A stretch of DNA of 64,000 nucleotides, from assembly GCF_003634585.1 (NCBI RefSeq), contig NZ_RBLG01000001.1, positions 806,001-870,000 of the forward strand. The letters are read 5' to 3'. The position numbers and the translations under genes are program-made. Source of the DNA: Gillisia mitskevichiae. Its GTDB lineage: Bacteria > Bacteroidota > Bacteroidia > Flavobacteriales > Flavobacteriaceae. Below the pieces are notes generated by a model, which saw only the letters and a list, made by a program, of their open reading frames with translations, was not told where the DNA came from and searched no databases. Every line of letters begins with the position of its first letter. Within the stretch, counting starts at the first letter, position 1. Below are positions 25,712-35,066 of the stretch, piece after piece.

Positions 25712-28489
25712 ATGGACAAATTTTCATTTCTAAACGCTGCACCTACAGCCTATTTCGCAAATCTTTACGATCAGTATTTACAAAACCCAGATAGTGTAGA
25801 ACCTAGCTGGAGAGCATTTTTTCAAGGTTTCGACTTTGGAATGGAGCAAAATGGGGATCTTCCAGAAGGAACTCACCAAAATAATGGTTCTTCATCTCAA
25901 GATTTTGCCGCTACAGATATACCTGATAATATTAAAAAAGAATTTCAGGTAATACGTTTAATAGATGGGTACAGAACACGTGGTCACTTATTCACCAAAA
26001 CAAATCCGGTTAGAGACCGCAGAAAATATATTCCAACTCTTGCTTTAGAGAATTTTGGATTAACTAATGAAGATCTCGAAAAGACTTTTAGTGCTGGAGA
26101 TGTTATTGGTATTGGTCTAACTACTCTTAAGGAGATTATAAGACATCTGGAAACCATCTATTGCCAATCTATCGGGGTAGAATATATGTATATCCGGAAG
26201 CCAGAGGAGATCGAGTGGATTCAGCAAAAATTAAATATCAACGATAATCAGCCTCAGTTTACTAATGCTGAGAAAAAGAATATCCTTTCAAAATTAAACG
26301 ATGCTGTTTCTTTTGAAAGTTTTCTTCATACTAAATATGTAGGTCAGAAACGTTTTTCTCTTGAAGGAAACGAAAGTCTGATTCCTGCATTAGATACCAT
26401 TATAGAAAAAGCCGCAGATCTTGGGGTTAAAGATTTTGTAATGGGAATGGCTCACCGTGGACGATTAAATACTCTTACCAATATCTTCGGAAAAAGTGCC
26501 AAGGATATTTTTAGTGAGTTTGACGGGAAAGATTACGAGCAGGATATTTTTGACGGAGATGTAAAATATCATTTAGGTTGGACAAGCTGTAGAACCACCA
26601 CAAGTGGTAAAGAAATAAATATAAATATTGCGCCAAATCCATCTCACTTGGAAACGGTAGGTGCAGTTGTCGAAGGAATTGCTAGAGCAAAGCAAGACAG
26701 AAGATATAAAGACGATTTTTCCAAGGTTCTACCTATAATTGTACACGGGGATGCAGCAATTGCTGGTCAAGGTTTGGTGTACGAATTGGTGCAAATGGCA
26801 CAATTAGATGGTTATAAGACAGCCGGAACTATTCATATAGTAGTAAATAACCAAATAGGATTTACTACTAACTACTTAGATGGACGTTCTTCTACCTATT
26901 GTACAGATGTTGGAAAAGTAACCTTATCTCCTGTATTGCATGTAAATGCCGATGATGCAGAAGCTGTTGTTCATGCAGTATTATTCGCTCTAGATTTTAG
27001 AATGCAGTTTAAAAGAGATGTCTTTATAGATCTATTAGGATATAGAAAGTATGGACATAATGAAGGAGATGAGCCAAGGTTTACTCAGCCTAAATTATAT
27101 AAAGCAATTGCCAAGCATGAAAATCCAAGAGATATTTATGCTGAAAAATTGATGAAAAGTGGCATCATAGAAGATGGTTACGTTAAAAAGCTGGAAGAAG
27201 AGTACAAGGCAAAATTAGAAGAGGAATTATTAGATTCCAGAAAAGAAGATACTACAAGGATCACTCCTTTCATGAAAGATGAATGGGAAGGGTACGAGAA
27301 TGTACAGGAAGACACAATGATGGCTCCTGTAGATACTACTATAGATATCAAGACACTTGACGAGGTTGCAAAAGTGATCACTAAACTTCCAGAGGATAAA
27401 AAATTCCTTAGAAAGATAGCGAAACTTATAGAGGCTCGTGAAAAGATGTATTTTGAAACCGATCAATTAGATTGGGCAATGGCAGAATTACTTGCCTATG
27501 GAACATTAATGACCGAAGGTTATAGTGTAAGAATGAGTGGGCAAGATGTAGAGAGAGGAACCTTTTCTCATAGACATGCCGTTATAAAGGTTGAAGATAG
27601 CGAAGAGGAGGTCATTCTACATAATAACATTCCAGATAGAAAAGGAAGGTTCAATATTTTTAATTCATTGTTATCCGAATATGGTGTAGTTGGTTTTGAT
27701 TATGGTTATGCCATGGCAAGTCCAGATACTCTAACAATTTGGGAAGCTCAATTTGGAGATTTCGTGAATGGAGCCCAAATTATGATGGATCAGTACATTT
27801 CTGCAGCAGAAGATAAGTGGAAATTACAAAATGGTTTGGTTATGCTACTTCCTCACGGTTATGAAGGTCAAGGAGCAGAACATTCTTCAGGAAGAATGGA
27901 GCGTTTCTTACAACTTTGTGCTACAGATAATATGTTTGTTGCAGATGTAACCACTCCTGCAAATATGTATCACTTGTTGAGAAGACAAATGAAGGTGAAT
28001 TATAGAAAACCTTTAATAGTATTTACTCCAAAGAGTTTGCTTAGGCATCCAAAAGTAATATCCACTAAAGAGGAATTTGCAACAGGAACTTTCCAGACAG
28101 TAATAGATGATGCCTCAGCTAAAGTAGAAAATGTAAAATCTTTAGTATTTTGTACAGGTAAATTCTATTATGATCTTTTAGAGTATCAAGAAGAGAATAA
28201 ACGAGATGATATCGCATTAGTTAGAATAGAGCAATTATTTCCGTTACCTGAAGAAAGGATTAAGGAAGTAATGGGGAAATATAACAATGCAGATGATATT
28301 GTTTGGGCTCAGGAAGAACCAAGAAATATGGGAGCGTATAGTTATTTACTATTGCATTTTGATGAAGCGAAAAGCTTTAGAGTATGTAGTAGGAAATTCT
28401 ATGGATCTCCTGCAGCAGGAAGTTCCGTGAGATTTAAAAAACGACACGAAAAAGTAATTGAAAGTGTTTTTGATAAAACTATGGTTTAA
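25712..28489 (+). CDS. sucA: 2-oxoglutarate dehydrogenase E1 component
   Basis: The 925-residue protein has the full E1o layout: an N-terminal E2-docking segment (FLNAAPTAYFANLYDQYLQNP), the thiamine-diphosphate half with GMAHRGRLNTL and HGDAAIAGQG, and the pyrimidine-binding half with GQDVERGTFSHRHAV and LLPHGYEGQGAEHSSGR. The last two are diagnostic for E1o. It decarboxylates 2-oxoglutarate in the TCA cycle and passes the succinyl group to the E2 encoded 75 bases downstream. The E3 gene is not in the window, as expected if it is shared with pyruvate dehydrogenase. Confidence 0.97.
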   Translation: MDKFSFLNAAPTAYFANLYDQYLQNPDSVEPSWRAFFQGFDFGMEQNGDLPEGTHQNNGSSSQDFAATDIPDNIKKEFQVIRLIDGYRTRGHLFTKTNPVRDRRKYIPTLALENFGLTNEDLEKTFSAGDVIGIGLTTLKEIIRHLETIYCQSIGVEYMYIRKPEEIEWIQQKLNINDNQPQFTNAEKKNILSKLNDAVSFESFLHTKYVGQKRFSLEGNESLIPALDTIIEKAADLGVKDFVMGMAHRGRLNTLTNIFGKSAKDIFSEFDGKDYEQDIFDGDVKYHLGWTSCRTTTSGKEININIAPNPSHLETVGAVVEGIARAKQDRRYKDDFSKVLPIIVHGDAAIAGQGLVYELVQMAQLDGYKTAGTIHIVVNNQIGFTTNYLDGRSSTYCTDVGKVTLSPVLHVNADDAEAVVHAVLFALDFRMQFKRDVFIDLLGYRKYGHNEGDEPRFTQPKLYKAIAKHENPRDIYAEKLMKSGIIEDGYVKKLEEEYKAKLEEELLDSRKEDTTRITPFMKDEWEGYENVQEDTMMAPVDTTIDIKTLDEVAKVITKLPEDKKFLRKIAKLIEAREKMYFETDQLDWAMAELLAYGTLMTEGYSVRMSGQDVERGTFSHRHAVIKVEDSEEEVILHNNIPDRKGRFNIFNSLLSEYGVVGFDYGYAMASPDTLTIWEAQFGDFVNGAQIMMDQYISAAEDKWKLQNGLVMLLPHGYEGQGAEHSSGRMERFLQLCATDNMFVADVTTPANMYHLLRRQMKVNYRKPLIVFTPKSLLRHPKVISTKEEFATGTFQTVIDDASAKVENVKSLVFCTGKFYYDLLEYQEENKRDDIALVRIEQLFPLPEERIKEVMGKYNNADDIVWAQEEPRNMGAYSYLLLHFDEAKSFRVCSRKFYGSPAAGSSVRFKKRHEKVIESVFDKTMV

Positions 28490-28564
28490 TCAAATTCCAA
28501 TAATAATTAATAAAACACCCTTTCTTAGAAATAAGAAAGATTCAAAAATATAAAACAAAAGATC

Positions 28565-29860
28565 ATGGCTTTAGAAATGAAAGTTCCTTCTCCGGGAGAA
28601 TCTATTACAGAGGTTGAAATTGCTCAATGGCTTGTAGAAGATGGAGATTATGTTGAAAAAGATCAGCCTATTGCTGAAGTAGATAGTGATAAGGCGACCT
28701 TAGAATTACCTGCTGAAGCTAGTGGAATAATTACATTAAAAGCGGAAGAAGGCGATGCAGTTGCTGTTGGTGCGGTAGTATGTTTAATAGACACGGATGC
28801 TCCAAAACCAGGCGGAGGTGATACAGATAAATCTGAAGAAAAATCTAAGGATGAATCTGGTGAAGAGGAAGTTAAAGAGCAAAGAAAAGAAACTTCAACA
28901 GAAGCAAATAGCGATAAAGCGGAAGCTTTAACTCAAACTCCTTCTAAACCTTCAACTCCTTCTCAGCAACAAGATAAAACCTATGCTACTGGAACGCCAT
29001 CACCTTCAGCAAAAAAGATCTTAGATGAGAAAGGGATAGATACTAAATCTGTATCTGGATCTGGTCGCGATGGAAGAATTACCAAAGAGGATGCTGTACA
29101 AGCAAAAGCCTCAATGGGTACTCCAGGAACTGGTAAAAGAGGTGAAGAGCGCAAAAAAATGTCTATGCTTCGCAGAAAAGTTGCAGAGCGTTTAGTAAGT
29201 GTTAAGAATGAAACTGCTATGCTTACTACTTTTAATGAAGTAGATATGTCGGCAATATATTCTTTGCGTAAACAATATAAAGAAGAGTTTAAAGATAAGC
29301 ATGGTGTAGGATTAGGCTTTATGTCTTTCTTCACTCTTGCGGTTGTTCGAGCATTGGAGATGTATCCAGATGTAAACTCTATGATTGATGGTGATTTTCA
29401 AATAAAACACGATTACAAGGATATTAGTATTGCGGTTTCTGGTCCAAAAGGATTGATGGTTCCCGTAATGAGAAATGTAGAAAACATGGGCTTTAGAGCT
29501 GTAGAGGAAGATGTAAAACGTCTTGCCTTAAGAGCTAGGGATGGAAACATTACCGTAGATGAAATGACTGGAGGTACTTTTACTATTACTAATGGTGGAG
29601 TTTTTGGATCTATGTTATCTACTCCTATACTAAATCCACCTCAAAGTGGGATCTTGGGAATGCACAACATTGTGGAAAGACCGGTGGCTATAGATGGTCA
29701 TGTGGAAATTAGACCAATAATGTTTGTTGCGTTATCTTATGATCACAGAGTGATAGATGGTAGGGAATCTGTTGGTTTCTTGGTTGCAGTAAAAGAAGCC
29801 TTAGAAAATCCAGAAGAATTATTGATGGATAATGATGTGAAAAGAGCATTAGAGCTATAA
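28565..29860 (+). CDS. sucB: 2-oxoglutarate dehydrogenase E2, dihydrolipoyl succinyltransferase
   Basis: The 431-residue protein has one lipoyl domain (residues 1-78; lipoylated Lys in [10 protein letters not shown]) and a long charged linker (about 82-135). The peripheral-subunit binding domain (about 138-175, [12 protein letters not shown] ... [12 protein letters not shown]) and the catalytic domain from about residue 193 follow. The active-site motif SYDHRVIDG gives the catalytic His and Asp. It transfers succinyl to CoA. It directly follows sucA and ends at a strong terminator. Confidence 0.97.
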   Translation: MALEMKVPSPGESITEVEIAQWLVEDGDYVEKDQPIAEVDSDKATLELPAEASGIITLKAEEGDAVAVGAVVCLIDTDAPKPGGGDTDKSEEKSKDESGEEEVKEQRKETSTEANSDKAEALTQTPSKPSTPSQQQDKTYATGTPSPSAKKILDEKGIDTKSVSGSGRDGRITKEDAVQAKASMGTPGTGKRGEERKKMSMLRRKVAERLVSVKNETAMLTTFNEVDMSAIYSLRKQYKEEFKDKHGVGLGFMSFFTLAVVRALEMYPDVNSMIDGDFQIKHDYKDISIAVSGPKGLMVPVMRNVENMGFRAVEEDVKRLALRARDGNITVDEMTGGTFTITNGGVFGSMLSTPILNPPQSGILGMHNIVERPVAIDGHVEIRPIMFVALSYDHRVIDGRESVGFLVAVKEALENPEELLMDNDVKRALEL

Positions 29861-29884
29861 TTCGAACAAACAATTTTATATATT

Positions 29885-29922
29885 AAAAAAGCTCGCAACT
29901 TATAAAGTTGCGAGCTTTTTTT
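29885..29922. terminator. bidirectional terminator after sucB
   Basis: Arms AAAAAAGCTCGCAACTT and AAGTTGCGAGCTTTTTT form a 17-bp perfect stem with a 3-base loop and T-runs on both strands. It serves sucB on the plus strand and the 42-residue gene on the minus strand. Confidence 0.92.
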
Positions 29923-29937
29923 TAAGGCTTGTTTCAA

Positions 29938-30066
29938 TCAAAATAATGATATTAATGTAAGTATGTTCAATAGAAGTATCGCGATTATTGCTACGGTAAG
30001 CAGGAAAAATCCTGCATTCGAAAATGCTTTTTTCTTCACTAAATTATCTATGATATCTATTTTCAT
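29938..30066 (-). CDS. small single-pass membrane protein, 42 residues
   Basis: An ATG at 30064-30066 opens a 42-codon frame ending in TGA at 29938-29940. The product starts MKIDIIDNLVKKKAF and continues with a hydrophobic helix (about residues 19-42, FFLLTVAIIAILLLN and on). The basic segment before the helix suggests an inside N-terminus. It lies 50 bases after the retropepsin stop and 16 bases before a terminator, a context expected of a real short gene. No family is recognised. It could also be a chance frame, as codon support is limited by length. Confidence 0.5.
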   Translation of the reverse strand: MKIDIIDNLVKKKAFSNAGFFLLTVAIIAILLLNILTLISLF

Positions 30067-30116
30067 ATTCAAATTTAACTTGAAACAATAGATATTTTAA
30101 TGGGGGTTTTTCCCCA

Positions 30117-30554
30117 TTATTTTAAATACAAGGCTTTATTCTTGTAATCTATAACAGCTCTTCCTTTTTTTAATATATCGGCACCAATTATACCATGAAC
30201 TTTCTCGGCCTTATGGTTAACTAGGGCTTCATTTACGTGGGTGAGATCAAAAAGAACAATATCTAATTTTTTAGTTTTCCAACCTTCAATTGCAATACTG
30301 TTCTTTAAGGCCACTTGGGTAAGCATATTTGTAGCTCCAGCTCCTGCTGCTCTAATCTTGCTTTCTTCACCTAACAATTTAAAATGAGCAGCAGTATCAA
30401 AACCTACACAAGTGCTAGATGCGCCTGTGTCTAGTATGAAATTACCCTGAACTTCATTTATTTTTGCCACCAATTCAAAGTGATTGGTTTCAGTATATTT
30501 TAATTTAATGCGATGATAGCCTTTGCTCTTTAATAATTTCCTCAGGGATGACAT
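30117..30554 (-). CDS. retropepsin-like aspartic protease
   Basis: The 145-residue protein has one aspartic-protease half-domain: FILDTGASSTCVG holds the catalytic DTGA triad (Asp at about residue 42), a flap-like GAGATNMLTQ follows, and VHGIIGADIL is the hydrophobic-hydrophobic-Gly motif before the end. A single half-domain implies activity as a homodimer, as in clan AA retroviral proteases. There is no signal peptide, so it is cytoplasmic, unlike most bacterial periplasmic relatives. Substrate unknown. It is divergent from tatD. Confidence 0.82.
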   Translation of the reverse strand: MSSLRKLLKSKGYHRIKLKYTETNHFELVAKINEVQGNFILDTGASSTCVGFDTAAHFKLLGEESKIRAAGAGATNMLTQVALKNSIAIEGWKTKKLDIVLFDLTHVNEALVNHKAEKVHGIIGADILKKGRAVIDYKNKALYLK

Positions 30555-30592
30555 TCTTTGTGTTTTGGCAAAGATAGGTCTTCAAAATAAAT

Positions 30593-30600
30593 TATTTTTG
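30593..30600 (+). promoter_or_regulatory. candidate -7 box of tatD immediately before the start codon
   Basis: TATTTTTG matches TAnnTTTG and ends only 5 bases before the ATG. Transcription from it would begin at or near the start codon, giving a leaderless or nearly leaderless mRNA. Confidence 0.35.
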
Positions 30601-30605
30601 TCTTT

Positions 30606-31373
30606 ATGATTTTAACAGATACTCATACCCATTTATATAGTAGAGATTTTGATGCCGATAGGGAGGAAGCTGTCAATAAGGCTATATCAAAAGGAATTAA
30701 TAGATTTTTTATTCCCGCAATAGACTCTTCTCATACAACGGCAATGTATGATTTAGAAGCTCAGTTTCCGGATAATGTTTTTTTAATGATGGGTTTACAC
30801 CCAACATCTGTAAAGGAGAATTTTGAAGATGAATTAAAACATATCGAAGAGCAATTTAAAGAAAGAAGCTTTTATGCTGTTGGAGAAATAGGGATAGATC
30901 TCTATTGGGATAAGACGTTGCTTAAGGAACAGCAAATTGCGTTTAAGCGGCAAATTCAGTTAGCCAAATCCAAGAACCTCCCAATCGTAATTCATTGCAG
31001 AGATGCATTTAATGAGGTTTTTGAAGTATTGGAATCTGAAAAAGGAGACGATCTTTATGGCATCTTTCATTGTTTTACGGGTAATAAAGAGCAAGCTTTA
31101 AAAGCGCTTTCTTATAATATGAAGCTGGGTATAGGTGGAGTTGTAACCTTTAAAAATGGAGGTTTAGATAAATTTATTGCAGAAATACCTATTGACCATA
31201 TAGTTTTAGAGACCGATGCTCCTTATTTAGCGCCTGCTCCATTTAGAGGAAAAAGAAATGAAAGTGCTCATATTCAGATAATAGCAGAAAAAATTGCAGA
31301 GCTATATGGCCTCCATATCGAGGAGGTTGCTGCAATTACCACAAAAAACTCCAAAGATATATTCGGTGTGTAA
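30606..31373 (+). CDS. tatD: TatD-family metal-dependent hydrolase (DNase)
   Basis: The 255-residue protein begins with the metal-binding DTHTHLYS motif. Downstream ligands include Glu in AVGEIGIDLYWD, His in VIHCRDA, His in GIFHCFTG and Asp in LETDAPYLAP, all in the positions of TatD/YcfH. The family has a TIM barrel and shows metal-dependent DNase or deoxyribonuclease activity; physiological roles remain debated. The acyltransferase gene follows on the same strand with a gap of about 50 bases. Confidence 0.93.
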   Translation: MILTDTHTHLYSRDFDADREEAVNKAISKGINRFFIPAIDSSHTTAMYDLEAQFPDNVFLMMGLHPTSVKENFEDELKHIEEQFKERSFYAVGEIGIDLYWDKTLLKEQQIAFKRQIQLAKSKNLPIVIHCRDAFNEVFEVLESEKGDDLYGIFHCFTGNKEQALKALSYNMKLGIGGVVTFKNGGLDKFIAEIPIDHIVLETDAPYLAPAPFRGKRNESAHIQIIAEKIAELYGLHIEEVAAITTKNSKDIFGV

Positions 31374-31422
31374 TGTGGGGAATTAACATATTATTTTGTT
31401 CATTTGTGAAGCTAACCAAATA

Positions 31423-32571
31423 ATGTACGTGTCCAACTTCGAAGAAATAAGATTTTATAATGATAATGAGGTGCAAGCTGCTTTAAATAAGTATGCTAAT
31501 CATCCAATGGTAAAAACCTTGTTGCAGTTTACTTTTCCCGAGAAATCATTCGAGGAGATTAAACAAATACTAGACGATTGCCATTCTATTCGTGATTTTC
31601 AAGGGAAAGTTATTTATCATTCCGTTAAAAAAGTATTAGAAAAAAGTTCTGAGGGACTTTCTTATAGTGGTTTTGAAAAGCTGCACAAAGATGAGTCCTA
31701 TATGTTTATTTCTAATCATCGAGACATCATATTAGATACAAGTCTTATAAACTGTGCACTATATGAGCAGGATTTGGTAATGACAGCTTCTGCAATTGGG
31801 GATAATTTAGTGCAAAAACCATTTTTGTTATTATTATCTAAGCTCAATAGAAATTTTCTTGTTCAACGAGGACTTACACCTAGAGAGATGCTTCGTAGTT
31901 CTCAGAATCTTTCAGAATATATTAGGCATTTATTATTAGAGGAAAATAGATCTGTTTGGATGGCGCAGAGAGAAGGCCGTACTAAAGATGGGAATGATGT
32001 CACACAGCAAGGCGTGCTCAAAATGCTAGCTATGGCTAAGGGAGACATGAGCATTTCTGAATATTTTTCAAAAATTAAAATAGTTCCAGTTTCTATCTCT
32101 TATGAATTTGATCCTACAGATGTTCTAAAGATGCCAGAATTAATGGCTAAGAGAAAAGAAGAGGTTTATAAAAAATCTGCACATGAAGATTTTAATTCTA
32201 TTCTTAAAGGTGCGCTGGGAAATAAAGGAAGGATTCATATTACCGCAGGAGAGATATTGGATGAGAATTGGTTCGGGGAATTAGCGAAAACAGAACACTC
32301 TGTTAACGATCAATTGCAAGCTATTGCTGGTGCTATAGATTCTAAGATCTATAAGAATTATAAGCTTTGGCCTGCAAATTATATAGCTTGCGACTTATTA
32401 AATAATTCTGAAGAACACTCAAGTCGATATACAGATAAGGAAAAAAGGCAGTTTGAAAGAAGGTTAACTAGACGGGTAGATTTTAAAAATGCTCTTGAGG
32501 TTAATAGTTATCTTTTAATGTATGCTAATCCTGTAATAAACCATGAAGCCCTAAATGAAGACAAAATCTAA
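31423..32571 (+). CDS. 1-acylglycerol-3-phosphate acyltransferase-like protein (PlsC domain)
   Basis: The 382-residue protein carries the acyltransferase block FISNHRDIILDTSL, matching NHx4D with His and Asp in place, and a second motif in WMAQREGRTKDGND (like FPEGTR/S variants). It is larger than PlsC and matches a Bacteroidota group usually called glycerol acyltransferase. It probably acts on phospholipid or lipid-A precursors at the inner membrane face. The frame is open from 31396, but the ATG at 31423 (MYVSNFEEIRF) gives the conserved N-terminus. It overlaps ansA by 17 bases. Confidence 0.82.
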   Translation: MYVSNFEEIRFYNDNEVQAALNKYANHPMVKTLLQFTFPEKSFEEIKQILDDCHSIRDFQGKVIYHSVKKVLEKSSEGLSYSGFEKLHKDESYMFISNHRDIILDTSLINCALYEQDLVMTASAIGDNLVQKPFLLLLSKLNRNFLVQRGLTPREMLRSSQNLSEYIRHLLLEENRSVWMAQREGRTKDGNDVTQQGVLKMLAMAKGDMSISEYFSKIKIVPVSISYEFDPTDVLKMPELMAKRKEEVYKKSAHEDFNSILKGALGNKGRIHITAGEILDENWFGELAKTEHSVNDQLQAIAGAIDSKIYKNYKLWPANYIACDLLNNSEEHSSRYTDKEKRQFERRLTRRVDFKNALEVNSYLLMYANPVINHEALNEDKI

Positions 32572-33583
32572 TATTTTACTGATCTATACTGGGGGAACCA
32601 TTGGTATGATCAAAGATTTTGAAACAGGGGCTTTAAAGGCCTTTAATTTTAGCGAATTACTTCAAAATATTCCCGAGCTAAAACTGCTAGAGCATTCTAT
32701 AGACACCGTAAGTTTTAAGGAGCCTATAGATTCTTCTAATATGAATCCTGTTAATTGGATCCAGATTGCAGAAATTATAGAAGAAAGATATGAGGAGTAT
32801 GATGGATTTGTAGTATTGCATGGAAGTGATACCATGTCTTACACAGCTTCTGCTTTAAGTTTTATGTTTGAAAATCTTACAAAACCAGTAATTTTTACGG
32901 GTTCTCAGTTGCCAATTGGAGATCTAAGAACAGATGCTAAAGAAAATTTAATTACCAGTATTCAAATTGCCGGTTTACAGAAACAAGGACGCCCTGTTAT
33001 TTCTGAAGTTTGTCTTTATTTTGAGTATAAATTATATAGAGCTAATAGAACTACGAAGATAAATGCTGAACATTTTCAAGCATTTTCTTCTTCTAATTAT
33101 CCTCCTTTAGCAGAGTCTGGAGTATATTTATCGGTAAATCACTCAGCTCTTTGGGTAACAAATAGAAGAAAGAAGGTAAAACTTCATAAAGATTTTAGTT
33201 CAGAAGTGCTTATTTTAAAAATGTTTCCGGGCATTACAGAAAGTACGGTTGCACATATTTTATCGAAGAAAAATCTTCAAGGTGTCATTTTGGAGACATT
33301 TGGGAGTGGAAATGCACCTACAGATGCTTGGTTTATTAATTTATTAAAAAAGCATATTTCAAAAGGTTTGGTTATCATAAATGTTACTCAATGTGTTGCA
33401 GGTAGTGTGTCTATGGGTAATTATGAGACCAGTACTCAGTTAAAAAAGATAGGAGTGGTGTCTGGAAAAGACATTACAACAGAAGCGGCAATCGCAAAAT
33501 TAATGTACCTTTTAGGAAAAGAATTATCACCTAAAGTATTCAAAACCATTTATGAGACTTCCCTACGCGGTGAAATGTTATAA
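32555..33583 (+). CDS. ansA: type I L-asparaginase
   Basis: The 342-residue protein has the two asparaginase signatures: IYTGGTIGM at about residues 10-18 with the nucleophilic Thr, and FVVLHGSDTMSYTASALS with the second catalytic Thr-Asp pair. The lack of a signal peptide points to the cytoplasmic type I enzyme, hydrolysing asparagine to aspartate and ammonia. It starts inside the acyltransferase gene (17-base overlap), indicating translational coupling. A 13-base T-run follows downstream before the tRNA gene. Confidence 0.93.
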   Translation: MKTKSNILLIYTGGTIGMIKDFETGALKAFNFSELLQNIPELKLLEHSIDTVSFKEPIDSSNMNPVNWIQIAEIIEERYEEYDGFVVLHGSDTMSYTASALSFMFENLTKPVIFTGSQLPIGDLRTDAKENLITSIQIAGLQKQGRPVISEVCLYFEYKLYRANRTTKINAEHFQAFSSSNYPPLAESGVYLSVNHSALWVTNRRKKVKLHKDFSSEVLILKMFPGITESTVAHILSKKNLQGVILETFGSGNAPTDAWFINLLKKHISKGLVIINVTQCVAGSVSMGNYETSTQLKKIGVVSGKDITTEAAIAKLMYLLGKELSPKVFKTIYETSLRGEML

Positions 33584-33658
33584 ATATTAACGAATCTTAT
33601 TTTGTTTGTAATTTTTTTTTTTTGTTATTTGGCGCACTAATTAAAATAAGCATATTTT

Positions 33659-33746
33659 AGAGAGGTGGCCGAGCGGTCGAAGGCGCACGCCTGGAAAGCG
33701 TGTATACGCCAAAAGCGTATCGAGGGTTCGAATCCCTTCCTCTCTG
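33659..33746 (+). tRNA. tRNA-Ser (anticodon GGA)
   Basis: The 88-nt cloverleaf has a 7-bp acceptor stem AGAGAGG/CCTCTCT with discriminator G, D-arm GCCGAGCGGTCGAAGGC, and anticodon stem CACGC/GCGTG around loop CTGGAAA giving GGA. It has the long class II variable arm (TACGC/GCGTA) expected of tRNA-Ser and the T-arm with TTCGAAT. The 3' CCA is not encoded. It reads UCC and UCU codons. Confidence 0.96.
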
Positions 33747-33817
33747 CAATTTATTTTTATTAAAAATTTATTTTTATATCTTTAACCCTTTAACTAATTA
33801 ATTTAAGACAAACAGTA

Positions 33818-34612
33818 ATGAAAAGATTATTTTCAACTTTGGTAATCGCTTCGATTATGTTATTTGGAGCCGCACAAGCTAATGCGACAATTAATGTAAA
33901 CATCTTACCTGATAACATCCAGACGATTGTTCAGGATGACGAAGCAAGCCTCGACACAGAAGAGGAAGATTTAGGTTTTCACCAAGAACTTAAAAAACGT
34001 TTTATAGAAGGTGGTGCCGGCTTTATGGGGATCGTTCTTTTATGTTTAATTCTAGGTTTGGCCATCGCCATCGAGAGAATTATCTTTTTAAACTTATCTA
34101 CAACAAACACTAAGAAATTAGCTCAGGATGTTGAAGATGCATTGAATAACGGTGGAGTAGAAGCTGCTAAAGAAGTTTGTAGAAACACAAGCGGACCAGT
34201 TGCCTCTATTTATTACCAAGGACTAGATCGTGCAGACGAAAGCATTGAAGCGGCTGAGAAAGCTGTTGTTGCTTATGGTGGTGTTCAAATGGGACAACTT
34301 GAGAAGAATGTTTCTTGGGTATCTTTATTTATCGCTTTGGCTCCGATGTTAGGTTTCATGGGAACAGTAATCGGGATGATTCAAGCATTCGATAAAATTG
34401 AAGCAGCAGGAGATATGCAACCTTCATTGGTAGCAGGTGGTATTAAAGTAGCACTTCTTACAACTGTATTTGGTTTGATCGTAGCGATTATTCTACAAAT
34501 CTTTTATAATTACATCATCGCTAAGATCGATAGTATTGTAAATGATATGGAAGATGCTTCTATCTTATTGATCGACATGTTAGTTGATTACAAAAACAAA
34601 AAAAGAATCTAA
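33818..34612 (+). CDS. exbB: MotA/TolQ/ExbB proton channel protein
   Basis: The 264-residue protein has an N-terminal signal-like segment (MKRLFSTLVIASIMLFGAAQANA) followed by an acidic periplasmic stretch, then three TM helices. TM1 is FMGIVLLCLILGLAIAIERI. The channel helices include WVSLFIALAPMLGFMGTVIGM and VALLTTVFGLIVAIILQIFYNYII, the conserved TolQ/ExbB motifs. With the two ExbD proteins it converts proton motive force into energy for outer-membrane transport via TonB. The operon order is ExbB, membrane protein, ExbD, ExbD. Confidence 0.93.
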   Translation: MKRLFSTLVIASIMLFGAAQANATINVNILPDNIQTIVQDDEASLDTEEEDLGFHQELKKRFIEGGAGFMGIVLLCLILGLAIAIERIIFLNLSTTNTKKLAQDVEDALNNGGVEAAKEVCRNTSGPVASIYYQGLDRADESIEAAEKAVVAYGGVQMGQLEKNVSWVSLFIALAPMLGFMGTVIGMIQAFDKIEAAGDMQPSLVAGGIKVALLTTVFGLIVAIILQIFYNYIIAKIDSIVNDMEDASILLIDMLVDYKNKKRI

Positions 34613-34625
34613 GAAATAATAAATC

Positions 34626-35063
34626 ATGACCATACACAAAGTTTTAAAATATTTAGCACTTGTTATTGGTGTAATAGGTCTTATCCTTTTGGGTAGAATT
34701 ATTATAGCTGGTGATGATGCTATTTCCGCCTCGGCGGCAGATCAAAATAGTTTATTAGAGCCTATGATGTGGGTTGGCTATATTGTATTGGCTATCTGTA
34801 TTGTAATAGTAGGTTTCTTTGTTATTAAAGGATTGTTTTCCGGAAATGTAAAGAACACACTAATTTCAGTAGGTGCCTTTTTACTTGTTATAGTTTTAGC
34901 TTACGTTTTAACTGATGGTAACGAAGTTCAACTTAAAGATGGTGATACGCTATCTGCAAGTGCAGACCATTGGGTTGGTGCCGGATTAGTAGTATTTTAT
35001 ATTCTAGCAGCAGTAGCAGTTGGAGCTATGGTACTTTCCGGAGTAAGAAAATTAATAAAATAA
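34626..35063 (+). CDS. four-helix membrane protein in the exbBD operon
   Basis: The 145-residue protein has four hydrophobic segments (about residues 8-24, 46-68, 77-95 and 118-138) separated by a short polar loop with Asp-rich stretches. No named family is recognised; it recurs in this position in Bacteroidota exbB operons to my knowledge. It lies 13 bases after exbB and 3 bases before exbD, so it is cotranslated with the motor. It may be an extra subunit, but this is inferred only from position. Confidence 0.72.
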   Translation: MTIHKVLKYLALVIGVIGLILLGRIIIAGDDAISASAADQNSLLEPMMWVGYIVLAICIVIVGFFVIKGLFSGNVKNTLISVGAFLLVIVLAYVLTDGNEVQLKDGDTLSASADHWVGAGLVVFYILAAVAVGAMVLSGVRKLIK

Positions 35064-35066
35064 ATT

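Noticed and set aside
30094-30118. AATGGGG/CCCCATT hairpin at the retropepsin stop as a terminator
   Set aside because: No T-run follows on the minus strand and the stem overlaps the stop codon. Cotranscription with the small membrane gene remains likely.
33608-33623. T-run after ansA as an intrinsic terminator
   Set aside because: No stable stem precedes the 13 T, so only weak termination can be expected.
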